A stretch of 64,000 nt of DNA from Hyphomicrobiaceae bacterium (GCA_022844225.1 JALHMC010000005.1:1-64000), one strand, 5' to 3'. Shown: positions 52,534-62,156, numbered from the stretch's first letter. A program made the numbers and translations. The notes: a model not told the origin generated them from the letters alone.

Positions 52534-53433
52534 CTAGTTCTCCGGAGTGCCGAGAATGCCCCAAGGGCGGAAGACCAGCAGCACGATCACCACCCCGAAC
52601 GAGAGGAAGGCAGAGGCCGCAGCGCCGAATGCGGTTCCGACGATGCTCTCGGTGAAGCCGAGAAGCGCTCCGCCGAGGGCCGCTCCGGGAATGGATCCCA
52701 TTCCGCCGAGGATGACTACGATGAAGGCCATCATCAGTGGCCGCTCGCCGAGATGTGGCGACACCGCATAGATCTGGCCCCACAGGCTGCCCGCCAGCGC
52801 CGCCAGCAGAATGGCGACGAAGAACGCGACTTTGTAGATGTGACGGGTATCGACGCCTTGTGTCTCGGCCGTCTCGACATCCTGGGCCGCTGCTCGCATC
52901 GCAAGGCCGGCCCGCGTGTGCCTGATGAACAGGTAGAAGGCGGTCAGTGCCGCCAACGCAATGACGACGACGATCAAGCGGTCGATGGGAATGATGATGT
53001 CGCCGAGCATCAACACCTCCTGCGAGGCGGCAGGTATGTTGCGCTCGTGCGTGTCCCAGAGCAGCACGCCGCCGTAGATCAACATCATGTTGAGGCCGAG
53101 AAGTCCGATCATGCTCTCGAACATGCGCTGGTAGAACCAGCGAAAGACCAGCCATTCCAGCACCAGCGATGCTGCCGCGACCCCGATGACACCGGCCGGA
53201 AGCGCGATCATCCAGGGCCAGTTCAGATCCTTCGTGAGGTGATAGAAGGCGAAGGCACCCAGCATGGCGAACTCGCCATGGGCGAAATTGACGACACGCA
53301 TGATGCCGAACAACAGCGTAAAGCCCAGCGCCACAAGAATGTAGATCGCGCTGAGGCTGATGCCATTGACGATGACCTGCCCGAGCACCGTGGGGTTGAG
53401 CAGTATCTCGAGGCGAGACAGAAAATCGAGCAA
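52534..53433 (-). CDS. livH: Branched-chain amino acid-type ABC permease (LivH)
   Basis: 299 residues with about 8 membrane segments. 'SAIYILVALGFTLLFGIMRV', 'NFAHGEFAMLGAFAFYHL', 'AMRAAAQDVETAETQGVD' (EAA-type loop). Preceded by the binding-protein gene (73-base gap) on the same strand. Confidence 0.93.
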   Translation of the reverse strand: MLDFLSRLEILLNPTVLGQVIVNGISLSAIYILVALGFTLLFGIMRVVNFAHGEFAMLGAFAFYHLTKDLNWPWMIALPAGVIGVAAASLVLEWLVFRWFYQRMFESMIGLLGLNMMLIYGGVLLWDTHERNIPAASQEVLMLGDIIIPIDRLIVVVIALAALTAFYLFIRHTRAGLAMRAAAQDVETAETQGVDTRHIYKVAFFVAILLAALAGSLWGQIYAVSPHLGERPLMMAFIVVILGGMGSIPGAALGGALLGFTESIVGTAFGAAASAFLSFGVVIVLLVFRPWGILGTPEN

Positions 53434-53506
53434 GGGAAATCCTTTCGCAGCCAGCCGGCCCCTTCAATTCAGAAAGGCCCGGCTGATGCGCTCACATGTG
53501 TTTCCG

Positions 53507-54685
53507 TCAGGGCGTGAACTTCTTGATCTTGACGATCTTGCCACCCTTAACCTCTGAGAAGAAGTACTGCATCATGAGCTGCCGGTTGACGCCGTAGGTC
53601 TCTTTCCCGATCCACTTGACCGGGCCGTAAATGCCGATGTCGAAGCCGTCGATCTTCTCCATCGCGGTCCGTACTTTGTCCGTCTCGATGGAATCGGCGC
53701 GCTTGATCGCCTCGGCCATGAGGTAGACGCCGTGGTAGAACGCCGGCATGAACGGGCTGATGATGCCCTTCCCGTATTTGGCCTGATAGGCTTCACGTAG
53801 AGCCTTGGCTTTCGGCATGTCCCAATCGACGAAGTCGTAGGTCATAAAGCCTTCCGACGCCGGACCCGCAATTTCGATAATCTCGTCGACAGCGGGGCCG
53901 CCGATCTGGAACACCTTGCCCCGGAAGCCGGCCTGCCGGATCTGCTTGAGCATCAAGCCCGCGTCGCCGGGAGAATTGCCGTCGAACTCGAAGGCATCGA
54001 CCTTCTGGGCCATCATGCGCAGGATGAGCGGAGTGAACTCCTTCGTGCCGCGCTCGAAGAAGTCGAGGATGACCTCGAAGCCTTCCTTTTTGTAGTCCTC
54101 GGCAAGCGGCTTGGCGACCGCCTGCCCAACGGCGTCATTGGGCGCCAGCAGCGCGATCTTCTTGACGTCTTTCAAGTTCTCCCGGATCCACTTGATGATC
54201 GGTGGACCGAACTCGAGGTTCGTATTGTACAGGCGGAAATTATAGGGATCGGGGGCATCGTTCTTCAGCACGCCGGGTGCGTAGCCATTCGTCAACGCGA
54301 TGACCTTGGCCGGATTGGTTACGCTGATCGCGGCCAGCGCGGGCGGCGATCCGACCGGGCCGACGATGTACTTGATCTTGTCCTGGTGGACGAGGCGCTC
54401 GGCAGCCGCCTTGCCGCCCTGGGCCGAATAGAGGTCGTCGTAGAAGACCAGTTCCAGTTTGTAGGTCTTGCCGCCAGCCGTGATGCCGCCTGCAGCATTG
54501 AGATCGCTGATGGCGAGATCCATGCCGCGTTGAGCGGCGAGCCCCCAGGACGTGCCACCACCCGAGAGTGGCCCGAGGCCGCCGATCTTCAGGGTTTCCT
54601 GCGCAAGCGTCGCGAACGAGGAGGCGGCGAGGAAGACGCTACCGATCAAACCGGTGCGCAACGATTTCATGACATCGAATGACAT
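53507..54685 (-). CDS. Liv-type ABC transporter substrate-binding protein
   Basis: 392 residues with a signal peptide ('LRTGLIGSVFLAASSFATLA', mature 'QETLKIGGLGPLSGGG'). Periplasmic-binding fold of the LivJ/amide-binding type: 'AAQRGMDLAISDLNAAGG', 'KIKYIVGPVGSPPALAAISV', 'APNDAVGQAVAKPLAEDYKK'. Ligand not known; many proteins of this type bind organic acids, not amino acids. Start at 54685 (GGAGG upstream). Lies 176 bases after the lyase gene, with a hairpin between. Confidence 0.9.
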   Translation of the reverse strand: MSFDVMKSLRTGLIGSVFLAASSFATLAQETLKIGGLGPLSGGGTSWGLAAQRGMDLAISDLNAAGGITAGGKTYKLELVFYDDLYSAQGGKAAAERLVHQDKIKYIVGPVGSPPALAAISVTNPAKVIALTNGYAPGVLKNDAPDPYNFRLYNTNLEFGPPIIKWIRENLKDVKKIALLAPNDAVGQAVAKPLAEDYKKEGFEVILDFFERGTKEFTPLILRMMAQKVDAFEFDGNSPGDAGLMLKQIRQAGFRGKVFQIGGPAVDEIIEIAGPASEGFMTYDFVDWDMPKAKALREAYQAKYGKGIISPFMPAFYHGVYLMAEAIKRADSIETDKVRTAMEKIDGFDIGIYGPVKWIGKETYGVNRQLMMQYFFSEVKGGKIVKIKKFTP

Positions 54686-54818
54686 ATGATGGACCTCCCA
54701 TACGGCTGCCCCTCGATCCAACGACTGTTGTGCATTGGATGCCTTCCAATCTCGCGGTCGTTGTACGCGAGATCATACGAGGCGATCGAGAAGGCGATGC
54801 TTGATGTTGCTGAAATGG

Positions 54819-54846
54819 GGGCCGGGAGCCAATCAGCTCCCGGTCC
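54819..54846. terminator. Hairpin between the acyl-CoA lyase and binding-protein genes
   Basis: CCGGGAGC-6 bases-GCTCCCGG (54822-54843), a perfect 8-bp stem extendable to 11 with wobble pairs. It lies after the lyase stop on the minus strand and lacks a U-tract, so it might reduce read-through or protect mRNA instead of ending it. Confidence 0.5.
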
Positions 54847-54861
54847 TCGCGAATATTGCGA

Positions 54862-56520
54862 TCAGGTCGTGAGCCAACCAAACTCTTGCGGCTTCCTGCC
54901 GGCGTTGGGATGCAGTTTCACGTTGACCAGCGCCGGGCCCTTGTGGGCCATGGCCGCATCGAGGGCACCGCGCAGATCCTTCGGGTCATCGATGAACCAG
55001 CCCTTGCCGCCGAAGCTCTCCATCATCTTGTCGTAGCGGGCGCCGTAGATCAGCGCGCGCGGCGGGTTGTTGAAGGGATCCTCGGGATACTTCTCGGTGC
55101 CCGAGCCGATACCGCCATTGTTGAGGACGACGATCTTGACCGGCAGGTTGTACCGGCAGGCCGTCTCGATCTCCATGCCGGAGAAGCCGATCGCGCTGTC
55201 GCCGGAGACCGAGATGATCGGCCGATCCGGATGGACGACGGCGGCTGCGATGGCAAAGCCCATGCCGATGCCCATGGTGCCGTAGGTGCCGGCGTCGAGC
55301 CTGAGACGCGGACTCTTGTTGGGCAACTGCGTGCGACCGATGTCCATCGTGTTGGCGCCTTCGCCGATGATCACGGCGTTCTCCGGCGACCAAGCTGCGA
55401 TGTCCTTCAGCGCCCGGTAGTAGTTCGTCGGTGCCGAGTTGTCGTCGATCATCGGCTGGATCTGCTTGGCGTTCTTGGCGGCTGCCTCCGCGATCGCCTT
55501 CCGCCACGGCGTGCCCTCGGCGTAGAACCACTGCTGCGAGCGCAGCGCGTCGTTGAGCTGACCCACGATGGCCTTGCCGTCGCCAACCAGCGCAACCTCG
55601 GTCGGCACGTTCTGGCCAATGGCCTCCGGCGAGATGTCGAGCTGGATGATGCGTACGCCCTTCTTGAAGCGGGGCTCCTGGCCGTAGTGCATGATCCAGT
55701 TGAGGCGCGCGCCCATCACGAAGATGACGTCGGCTTCCTTCAGCGCGAGGCTGCGGGCAGCACCGACCGACAGCGGATGATTGTCGTCGAGAACGCCCTT
55801 GCCCATCGGAGAGGCGAGGAACGGCAGCTTGGTGCGCTCGATAAAGGCGCGGACCTCGTCCTCGGCGCGCGACCAGGCCATACCTTTGCCGACCACCACG
55901 AGCGGCTTTTCGGCCGACTGCAGCGCGGCGAGAGCCTTGGCAATATCGTCGGCCATGGCGGCCATGCGCGGCGGCTCGGCGCACTTGGGCGGCATGTGAA
56001 TCTTATCCGTATCGACCTCGCCCTTGATGATGTCGTCGGGCATGTCGAGGTAGGTGGCGCCGGGGCGGCCGTAGATCGACTGGCGGACGGCCATCTCGAC
56101 GTAGAACGGGATCCGGTGCGTGTGCTCGACGGCGTGCGCGAACTTGCAGAACGGCGCGGCGATCTGGACCTGACGCTCCTCCTGGAAGCCTCCCATGCCG
56201 TTCTGGTAGGTCGGCGACGCGCCGCCGATGCCGATCATCGGCCAGCAGTTCTGCTGGGCGTTGGCGAGGCCGGCGAGCATGTGGACGACACCGGGGCCCG
56301 ACACCGTGAGGCAGGCGCCGGGGCGGCCCGTGAGATAGCCGACGGCATGGGCCGCATACGAGGCGGACTGCTCATTGCGCATGCCGATGTACTTGATGCC
56401 GGCTTTCTGCGCCTCGGCCGCGATCTGCTGCACGGGAAAGCCGACGATGCCGAACATATAGTCGACGCCCTGCGACTTGAGACTTTGCGCCATCAGCTTG
56501 GCGCCATCAATTTTAGCCAT
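54862..56520 (-). CDS. 2-hydroxyacyl-CoA lyase (oxalyl-CoA decarboxylase family)
   Basis: 552 residues, a ThDP-dependent enzyme. N-terminal pyrimidine-binding domain with Glu50 ('IKYIGMRNEQSASYAAHAVG'), the central NAD/ADP-like domain, and the pyrophosphate motif 'GDSA...NNGG' (440-442 and 467-470). The order and detail ('SIYGRPGATYLDMPDD', 'EGANTMDIGRTQLP', 'RKPQEFGWLTT' end) fit 2-hydroxyacyl-CoA lyases (human HACL1) better than oxalyl-CoA decarboxylase. It would cleave a 2-hydroxyacyl-CoA to formyl-CoA and an aldehyde or ketone. Start at 56520 has AGGAGG upstream. Leads the Liv operon. Confidence 0.88.
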   Translation of the reverse strand: MAKIDGAKLMAQSLKSQGVDYMFGIVGFPVQQIAAEAQKAGIKYIGMRNEQSASYAAHAVGYLTGRPGACLTVSGPGVVHMLAGLANAQQNCWPMIGIGGASPTYQNGMGGFQEERQVQIAAPFCKFAHAVEHTHRIPFYVEMAVRQSIYGRPGATYLDMPDDIIKGEVDTDKIHMPPKCAEPPRMAAMADDIAKALAALQSAEKPLVVVGKGMAWSRAEDEVRAFIERTKLPFLASPMGKGVLDDNHPLSVGAARSLALKEADVIFVMGARLNWIMHYGQEPRFKKGVRIIQLDISPEAIGQNVPTEVALVGDGKAIVGQLNDALRSQQWFYAEGTPWRKAIAEAAAKNAKQIQPMIDDNSAPTNYYRALKDIAAWSPENAVIIGEGANTMDIGRTQLPNKSPRLRLDAGTYGTMGIGMGFAIAAAVVHPDRPIISVSGDSAIGFSGMEIETACRYNLPVKIVVLNNGGIGSGTEKYPEDPFNNPPRALIYGARYDKMMESFGGKGWFIDDPKDLRGALDAAMAHKGPALVNVKLHPNAGRKPQEFGWLTT

Positions 56521-56736
56521 CCGTTTCCTCCTGTTGCAGGCGCCATCAGACGCCGGCAGGCATGATGATTTCTTGTCGTTCGGGGTTCCCCTCGGCAAAA
56601 CGATGGCACACTTCCGGCAGACATGGGAACAGGCTTCGCGCTGAGCGGTCTCACGCCGGCACGAGGCGACGGGGCTATGGACGGCTGCGCAGCGGTCTGC
56701 AAGGCTTCGCCCCACAGATCAAACCGAGTTGTCACC

Positions 56737-57756
56737 ATGACCGCTGGCCCGCCCTCGCCGCTGAAACTCCTGCTGTCCGCCCACGCCCGCGACACGTGGG
56801 GCGAGCGCATCCTTGCGGCCGCACCCAACGGAACGCTGAGTTTCATCACCGCCGAGGAGGCCGGGGCGAGCGGCTCTCCCTGCGAGGCCGACATCGCATT
56901 CATGACACGCGAGGTGACGGGCTTATCCAGCAAGGGCAACCCGACACCCGAGCTGCGCAACTTCGGCAAGGTGTTGCGCGCGTCGCCCAACTTGAAATGG
57001 CTTCAGATCCATCCGGCCGGAGCCGAGCTGCCGATCTATCGGGAACTGCGCGATCGCGGCGTCAAGGTGACGACAGCTTCGGGCGCAACGGCCGTAACGG
57101 TGGCCCACACCGCACTCGGCGCGCTCATCGCAATCAATCGGCGTTTTCCCTTGTTGGCCGATGCCCAGCTCCGGCACGCCTGGGAGCCACGCCTTGGCGC
57201 CAACTCTCCGCGCGACTTGAAGGGACAGACGGCCGTCGTCGTCGGCCTCGGGCCAATCGGACAGAACCTCGCGCCGCTCCTGAAGATGCTCGGCCTGCGT
57301 GTCGTCGGTGTGCGGCGAGAAGCAATACCCGTCCCGCCTTGCGATCGGACCGTCACCTATGGTGATCTCTCATCGGTGCTGCCGGAAGCGGACGTGCTCA
57401 TCCTGTGTTGCCCCGCGTCGCCGCTGACGCATGGTCTCGCCAACGCAGCAGCGTTCAATGCCATGCCGAAGGGCGCGCTGCTGATCAACGTGGCGCGGGG
57501 GAGCGTGGCGGTCGAGGCCGACATCATCGCGGCACTGGAGAGCGGTCAGCTTGCGGGCGCATATCTCGACGTGTTCGAGCGGGAGCCTCTCGATCCAGAC
57601 TCGCCACTTTGGGATATGCGCAACGTGCTGATCTCACCGCATACGGCGAGCCACTCGTTGGGGCAGAACGAGGCGGTGTTCGACATCTTTCTCGACAATC
57701 TGGCACGCTGGCGCGATGGACGCGCATTGCGCAACGACGTCGACCGGCTTGGCTGA
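56737..57756 (+). CDS. D-2-hydroxyacid dehydrogenase (NAD(P)-dependent)
   Basis: 339 residues of the D-isomer family. NAD-binding 'VVVGLGPIGQNLAPLLKMLG' and the catalytic Arg/Glu/His regions 'LLINVARGSVAVEAD' and 'PLWDMRNVLISPHTASHSLG'. It reduces 2-oxoacids to D-2-hydroxyacids or the reverse. Start at 56737; an ATG at 56677 is possible. Divergent from the 2-hydroxyacyl-CoA lyase gene, so both could share regulation. Confidence 0.88.
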   Translation: MTAGPPSPLKLLLSAHARDTWGERILAAAPNGTLSFITAEEAGASGSPCEADIAFMTREVTGLSSKGNPTPELRNFGKVLRASPNLKWLQIHPAGAELPIYRELRDRGVKVTTASGATAVTVAHTALGALIAINRRFPLLADAQLRHAWEPRLGANSPRDLKGQTAVVVGLGPIGQNLAPLLKMLGLRVVGVRREAIPVPPCDRTVTYGDLSSVLPEADVLILCCPASPLTHGLANAAAFNAMPKGALLINVARGSVAVEADIIAALESGQLAGAYLDVFEREPLDPDSPLWDMRNVLISPHTASHSLGQNEAVFDIFLDNLARWRDGRALRNDVDRLG

Positions 57757-57784
57757 GATCTGCGCATCTCCAGGAGACCTCGCA

Positions 57785-58180
57785 ATGCACAGCATCATCG
57801 GAACATGGAAGCTCATCGGCGGGCGCGCGACGTTCGAGGATGGCACGCCGGCGCCGCCGCCCTATGGCGGAGCGAAAGGCATGGGTCGCGTCATCTTCGA
57901 TGCCGACGGCCGGATGATGGCGGTCCTGTGCGACGGACGGCGCGAGCTGCCGGCCGGTGCGACGCGCGAGTACAGCTCCTACTGCGGCAATTATACGTTC
58001 GACGGGCAGCGCCTCGTCACCGAGGTCGATGCGACCTCCGACGCCAGTCGTCTGACCGGCAACCAGGTGCGCGAGGTGAGCTTCGAAGGCGGCATCATGG
58101 TGTTCCGACATGCGACACGCCGGGCCGATGGTCGTCTCGTCCGGAGGGAGATGTCGTGGGAAAAGATCTCCGACATCTGA
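57785..58180 (+). CDS. Lipocalin-like domain protein
   Basis: 131 residues. 'IIGTWKLIGGRATFEDGTP', 'GRVIFDADGRMMAVLCDGRR' and 'NYTFDGQRLVTEVDATSDAS' match the lipocalin-like_5 type (small beta barrel, often 'GTWKLVS...'). Start at 57785 with AGGAG upstream. It is 28 bases after the dehydrogenase gene and 46 before the synthetase gene, so it is in one operon and may bind the substrate. Confidence 0.82.
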   Translation: MHSIIGTWKLIGGRATFEDGTPAPPPYGGAKGMGRVIFDADGRMMAVLCDGRRELPAGATREYSSYCGNYTFDGQRLVTEVDATSDASRLTGNQVREVSFEGGIMVFRHATRRADGRLVRREMSWEKISDI

Positions 58181-58226
58181 GCCTAGCGCGTAGGACCGGC
58201 CCGATATCCCTCGAAGGAGGAAGCTC

Positions 58227-59915
58227 ATGACTGCCGCCGCGATACTCGAAGCCCGGAATCTGCTGGTTCGCCATCGCGCCGATTATGACACTGCGTATCG
58301 AGAGTTCCGCTGGCCGTCTCTCGGGGAGTTCAACTGGGCGATCGACTGGTTCGACGGCGTGCTGGCCCAAGGCGAGACAAGCAGCCGAACGGCACTGCAG
58401 ATCGTCGGCAACGACCCGGCGAAACTGACGTTCGCCGAGCTTTCCGAGCGTTCGAACCGGCTCGCCAACGGGCTTCGCGAGCTCGGCGTCCGGCGCGGCG
58501 ACCGCATCCTCCTCATGCTCGGCAACGTAGCGCCCCTGTGGGAGACGATGCTCGCCGCGATGAAGCTCGGCGCGGTGGTGATCCCGGCGACGACGCTGCT
58601 CGCGCCTGCCGATCTCGCCGATCGGGTCGGCCGCGGACACGTCCGGCACCTCGTGATCGGGGCTGCCGATGCGCCGAAGCTCGAAGGGCTTGCCGAAGGG
58701 GTGACGCGTGTCGTCGTCGGCGACCCGCCCGGGCCCGGCTGGCATCGCTACGAGGATCTATTCGCGGCTTCGGCCGATTTCCGCGAGGACGGAAAGACTG
58801 GGGCGGACGATCCACTGCTGCTCTATTTCACGTCCGGCACGACGGCGCGGCCGAAGCTCGTGTTGCACAGCCACAAGAGCTATGCGCTGGGTCACTTGAG
58901 CGGCATGTACTGGATCGGGCTGATGCCTGGCGACGTGCACTTGAACATCTCGTCACCCGGGTGGGCCAAGCATGCGTGGAGCTCCGTGTTCATTCCTTGG
59001 ATCGCGGGTGCGACGGCATTCGTACTCAATCAACCGCGCTTCTCAGCGCGCGCGCTCTTGGACACAGTCACCACGAACGGCGTGACGACGCTGTGTGCCC
59101 CGCCGACCGTGTGGCGCATGGTGATCCAGGAAGATCTCTCGCAATGGAAGACCAGCCTGCGTGAGGTTCTGAGCGCAGGTGAGCCGCTCAATCCGGAGGT
59201 GATCGAGCAAGTTCGTTCGGCATGGGGCCTCACGATACGGGATGGGTACGGGCAGACCGAGACGACGCTGCAGATCGGCAACTCGCCCGGTCTCACCGTG
59301 AAACCGGGCTCGATGGGCAAGCCGATGCCGGGCTACCGGTTCGTGCTGGCGGCACCCGACGGACGCAATGTCGACGAGGGCGAGATTTCGATCCCGCTCG
59401 ATCATCCGCCGGCCGGCCTGATGCGCGGCTATCAGCGCGACGACGGGACGATCGAAACGCTCTCGGGGGCGTTCTACCGCACCGGCGATGTCGCCATGCG
59501 CGACGAGGATGGATACTTTACTTACGTCGGTCGCGCCGACGACGTCTTCAAAGCGTCCGACTATCGTATCTCGCCGTTCGAGCTCGAAAGCGCCATGATC
59601 GAGCACCCGGCCGTCGCCGAAGCCGCGATCGTCCCTGCTCCGGACGCCGTTCGCACGAACGTTCCGAAAGCCTTTATCGCGTTGGCGCCCGGCTTCGAGC
59701 CGACGCGCGAAACCGCGCTCGAGCTGTTCCGGCACAGCCGGGGCCGTCTTGCGCCCTACAAGCGCATCCGGCGGCTGGAGTTCTATGAGCTACCAAAGAC
59801 GATCTCCGGCAAGATCCGCCGCGTGGAGTTGCGCCAGCGCGAGGAGACGGCGTTCAAAGCCGGCACCGCAATCTCGGGCGAGTTCCGGGAGCAGGACTTT
59901 CCGGAACTCGGATGA
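58227..59915 (+). CDS. Acyl-CoA synthetase (AMP-dependent, ACSM-like)
   Basis: 562 residues of the ANL family. P-loop 'YFTSGTTARPKLVLHSH', A5 'RDGYGQTETTLQIGN', 'YRTGDVAMRDEDGYFTYVGR' (A7/A8), and the C-terminal Lys in 'LPKTISGKIRRVEL' which closes over the adenylate. Medium-chain or 2-hydroxyacid CoA ligation is plausible; this sequence is nearest in style to ACSM/benzoate-type ligases. A GGAGG lies upstream of the ATG. It likely activates the acid that the lyase then cleaves. Confidence 0.9.
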   Translation: MTAAAILEARNLLVRHRADYDTAYREFRWPSLGEFNWAIDWFDGVLAQGETSSRTALQIVGNDPAKLTFAELSERSNRLANGLRELGVRRGDRILLMLGNVAPLWETMLAAMKLGAVVIPATTLLAPADLADRVGRGHVRHLVIGAADAPKLEGLAEGVTRVVVGDPPGPGWHRYEDLFAASADFREDGKTGADDPLLLYFTSGTTARPKLVLHSHKSYALGHLSGMYWIGLMPGDVHLNISSPGWAKHAWSSVFIPWIAGATAFVLNQPRFSARALLDTVTTNGVTTLCAPPTVWRMVIQEDLSQWKTSLREVLSAGEPLNPEVIEQVRSAWGLTIRDGYGQTETTLQIGNSPGLTVKPGSMGKPMPGYRFVLAAPDGRNVDEGEISIPLDHPPAGLMRGYQRDDGTIETLSGAFYRTGDVAMRDEDGYFTYVGRADDVFKASDYRISPFELESAMIEHPAVAEAAIVPAPDAVRTNVPKAFIALAPGFEPTRETALELFRHSRGRLAPYKRIRRLEFYELPKTISGKIRRVELRQREETAFKAGTAISGEFREQDFPELG

Positions 59916-59951
59916 GGGCGTGCACCTGACGGAGACGCCATCGAAGTCGCA

Positions 59952-60302
59952 TCACTCGATCGGCACGAAGATCGAGTGTCGCAACTTGCCGCCGATCGAC
60001 TTCGAGAGGTGGCCCTTGCCGTGGATGTCCTCGACCAGGATCACCTCGCCGGCACCGATCTCCCGCGAGACGCCGTCCGAAGCTGTGATCTTCACGCCGC
60101 CATCGAGATTGATGATGTACTGGCGGCGTGGCGCGGGATGCCAGTCGAGGTCGTAATCGCCGGACGTCTGCCGAAAGATGATGCCCGTCGCCGGCAGCCG
60201 CTTCGACATCTTGGAGAAATTGCGGGTCTCCGCCCACTCGACCTCGATGTCGCGCCAGTGGCTCTCGCCCTTCTCGTCGGCATACAAGTTGTGAATGCGC
60301 AT
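59952..60302 (-). CDS. Small cupin-domain protein
   Basis: 116 residues. 'GDYDLDWHPAPRRQYIINLD' and 'EIGAGEVILVEDIHGKGH' are the two cupin motifs with His residues for a metal. No other domain. Start at 60302 with GGAG upstream. Downstream of the formyl-CoA-transferase-like gene (35-base gap) and likely in one operon. Function unknown; may stabilise or isomerise an intermediate. Confidence 0.85.
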   Translation of the reverse strand: MRIHNLYADEKGESHWRDIEVEWAETRNFSKMSKRLPATGIIFRQTSGDYDLDWHPAPRRQYIINLDGGVKITASDGVSREIGAGEVILVEDIHGKGHLSKSIGGKLRHSIFVPIE

Positions 60303-60337
60303 GCGCCTGTCTCCTCGCTCGGCGAAACCTCCGACGA

Positions 60338-61561
60338 TCAACCGCCGATCACCTTACCGCTTTTCAGCTCGGCAATTCCGCTTGCATCGATCTTCAGCCA
60401 ATCGCCGAGGACGTCCTCCGTGTGCTCTCCGAGACGCGGCGCCACCCGGACATCCGGCGTTGCGCCTCCGAAACGCACTGGCCAGCCGCTCATGGTGTAA
60501 TCGCCATCGGGATGCCGCATGGTCTGGCGAATGCCGCGCTGGACGAAGCCCTTGTCATCGGCCAACTCACGCGTATCGAGCACGGCGCCCGCCGGCACGC
60601 TTGCGCCGCTGACGAGGCGCCACGCCTCGTGCTTGTCCAACGTGCGCGTCCAGCTGGAGACCATGGCATCGACCTCCTCACGGTGCTCGGTGCGTGCTGC
60701 CGGGGTGTCGTAGCGCTTGTCGCCGATCAAGTTCTCGCGCCCCATCAGCTTCAGCAGTCGGTTCCAATGCTCGGGATTGGCGGGGCTCGCAAAGATGTAG
60801 ACGTAGTCGTTGGGACCTCCACCCTTGGTCGGGTAGACGCCGATCGGGGGCCAGCCCCCGCCTACGGTCTTGTCCCCGGCGCGCGGGGCGGGGCGCATGT
60901 CGGTGCGCTCCATGTAGCAAAAGGCGTTGCGGATGTAGTGCAGGATGGCGTCCTGCATGGCCACTTCCAACCGCTCACCTTGCCCCGTCCGCAGCTTTCT
61001 CACATAGGCGCCGAGGATGGAGATCGCCATGATCATGCCGGTACCGGTGTCGCCGATCGTCGTTCCCGGCTTCAGCGGCCTGCCGCCCTCCTCACCGGTC
61101 AACGACATCAGCCCACCGGCCGCCTGCGCGATCATGTCGAAGGCGAGCCCTTTCTCGTGGGGCGTACCTTTCCCGAAGCCTTTGATCTGACAAAAGATGA
61201 TGCCGGGATTGATCTCCTTGGCGACGTCGTAACCGAGGCCGAGCCGTTCGATGGCCCCCGGAGCGAAGTTCTCGATCATGACGTCGGCCGTCTTGATCAG
61301 GCGCTTGACCAGATCGAGCCCCTTCGGATCCTTGAGGTTGACCGCCACCGAGCGCTTGCCGGCGTTGTACTGCAGAAAGTAGTTGGCATCGACCTCAGGG
61401 CGATGGCGACCGGTCGTCCGACCGGGATCGCCGACGCCGGGGTTCTCGACCTTGACGACGTCGGCGCCGAGCCAGGCCAGCGCCTCGGTACAGGACGGTC
61501 CGGCCTCGAACTGCGTGAAATCAAGGATCTTCAAGCCTTGGAGGCAATTCTCTCCGCTCAT
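60338..61561 (-). CDS. Formyl-CoA transferase-like class III CoA-transferase
   Basis: 407 residues. 'GLKILDFTQFEAGPSCTEAL', 'WLGADVVKVENPGVGD', 'NAGKRSVAVNLKDPKG', 'KGFGKGTPHEKGLAFDMIAQ' and Asp171 ('TTIGDTGTGMIMA'), the residue that in Frc becomes an acyl anhydride. Frc moves CoA from formyl-CoA to oxalate. Here formyl-CoA would come from the 2-hydroxyacyl-CoA lyase, and the acceptor could be the 2-hydroxy acid. Start at 61561 with GGAG upstream; 56 more codons are open upstream. Confidence 0.88.
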   Translation of the reverse strand: MSGENCLQGLKILDFTQFEAGPSCTEALAWLGADVVKVENPGVGDPGRTTGRHRPEVDANYFLQYNAGKRSVAVNLKDPKGLDLVKRLIKTADVMIENFAPGAIERLGLGYDVAKEINPGIIFCQIKGFGKGTPHEKGLAFDMIAQAAGGLMSLTGEEGGRPLKPGTTIGDTGTGMIMAISILGAYVRKLRTGQGERLEVAMQDAILHYIRNAFCYMERTDMRPAPRAGDKTVGGGWPPIGVYPTKGGGPNDYVYIFASPANPEHWNRLLKLMGRENLIGDKRYDTPAARTEHREEVDAMVSSWTRTLDKHEAWRLVSGASVPAGAVLDTRELADDKGFVQRGIRQTMRHPDGDYTMSGWPVRFGGATPDVRVAPRLGEHTEDVLGDWLKIDASGIAELKSGKVIGG

Positions 61562-61841
61562 GCGCGTCGCTCCAGGTGGGTTCCGATGGCTCAGCTTAGG
61601 CATGCCAGGCGGTCTACGTCGAGCCGACGTGTGCGTAGTGTCGATTTGGGCCTCGGCTGCTCCTGCTCGGTGAGCGTGGCGGGCCTGCGGAATGAGGCGC
61701 CTCTGGCGGCCGACGTTTCGAATCTTCAAGGCGACGTTAGGAAATCACTAATCGTCACGAGCATTAACGATTGTTTGTCCCTACCAAAATGCAAACATGA
61801 GCCTCGCTAATTGGATGCCGCAACCAAAGGGCTGCATCATC

Positions 61842-62156
61842 ATGGTCAGGAATGCTGGTGACATTGTTCCAGATGGAACCGAGCGGCGTCGCGCCAAGCG
61901 CACCGAGCTAAGGACATCCGGTCTTGTTCGAGTCCCGGGTTACCGCCGGAACATGCGCTGCATCATCATCGATGCGTCGGCGACAGGTGCGAGGGTGCGG
62001 CTTAGTCATGAGCATCCGGCACAACTCCCCGACTATGTCGTCATCGGCTTCGAGGCGGATCGCGTCGAAATCGACGCCGCAATCGTGTGGACTTCGCGGG
62101 AGGAGATGGGGGTTCAATTCGTCTCCGCCTTTCGCAAGAGCCTGATGGCCTCCTAG
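61842..62156 (+). CDS. PilZ-domain protein
   Basis: 104 residues forming one PilZ domain: RxxxR in 'ERRRAKRTEL' and D-x-S-x-x-G in 'IDASATGARVRLS', the two halves that bind cyclic di-GMP. Start at 61842 with AAAGGG upstream; ATGs at 61797 and 61815 have no such site. It stands alone between the formyl-CoA-transferase-like gene and the cytochrome, and would act as a c-di-GMP effector. Confidence 0.85.
   Translation: MVRNAGDIVPDGTERRRAKRTELRTSGLVRVPGYRRNMRCIIIDASATGARVRLSHEHPAQLPDYVVIGFEADRVEIDAAIVWTSREEMGVQFVSAFRKSLMAS

Noticed and set aside
54856-56565. A 569-codon open frame on the plus strand.
   Set aside because: Antisense to the 2-hydroxyacyl-CoA lyase gene, which carries all ThDP motifs.
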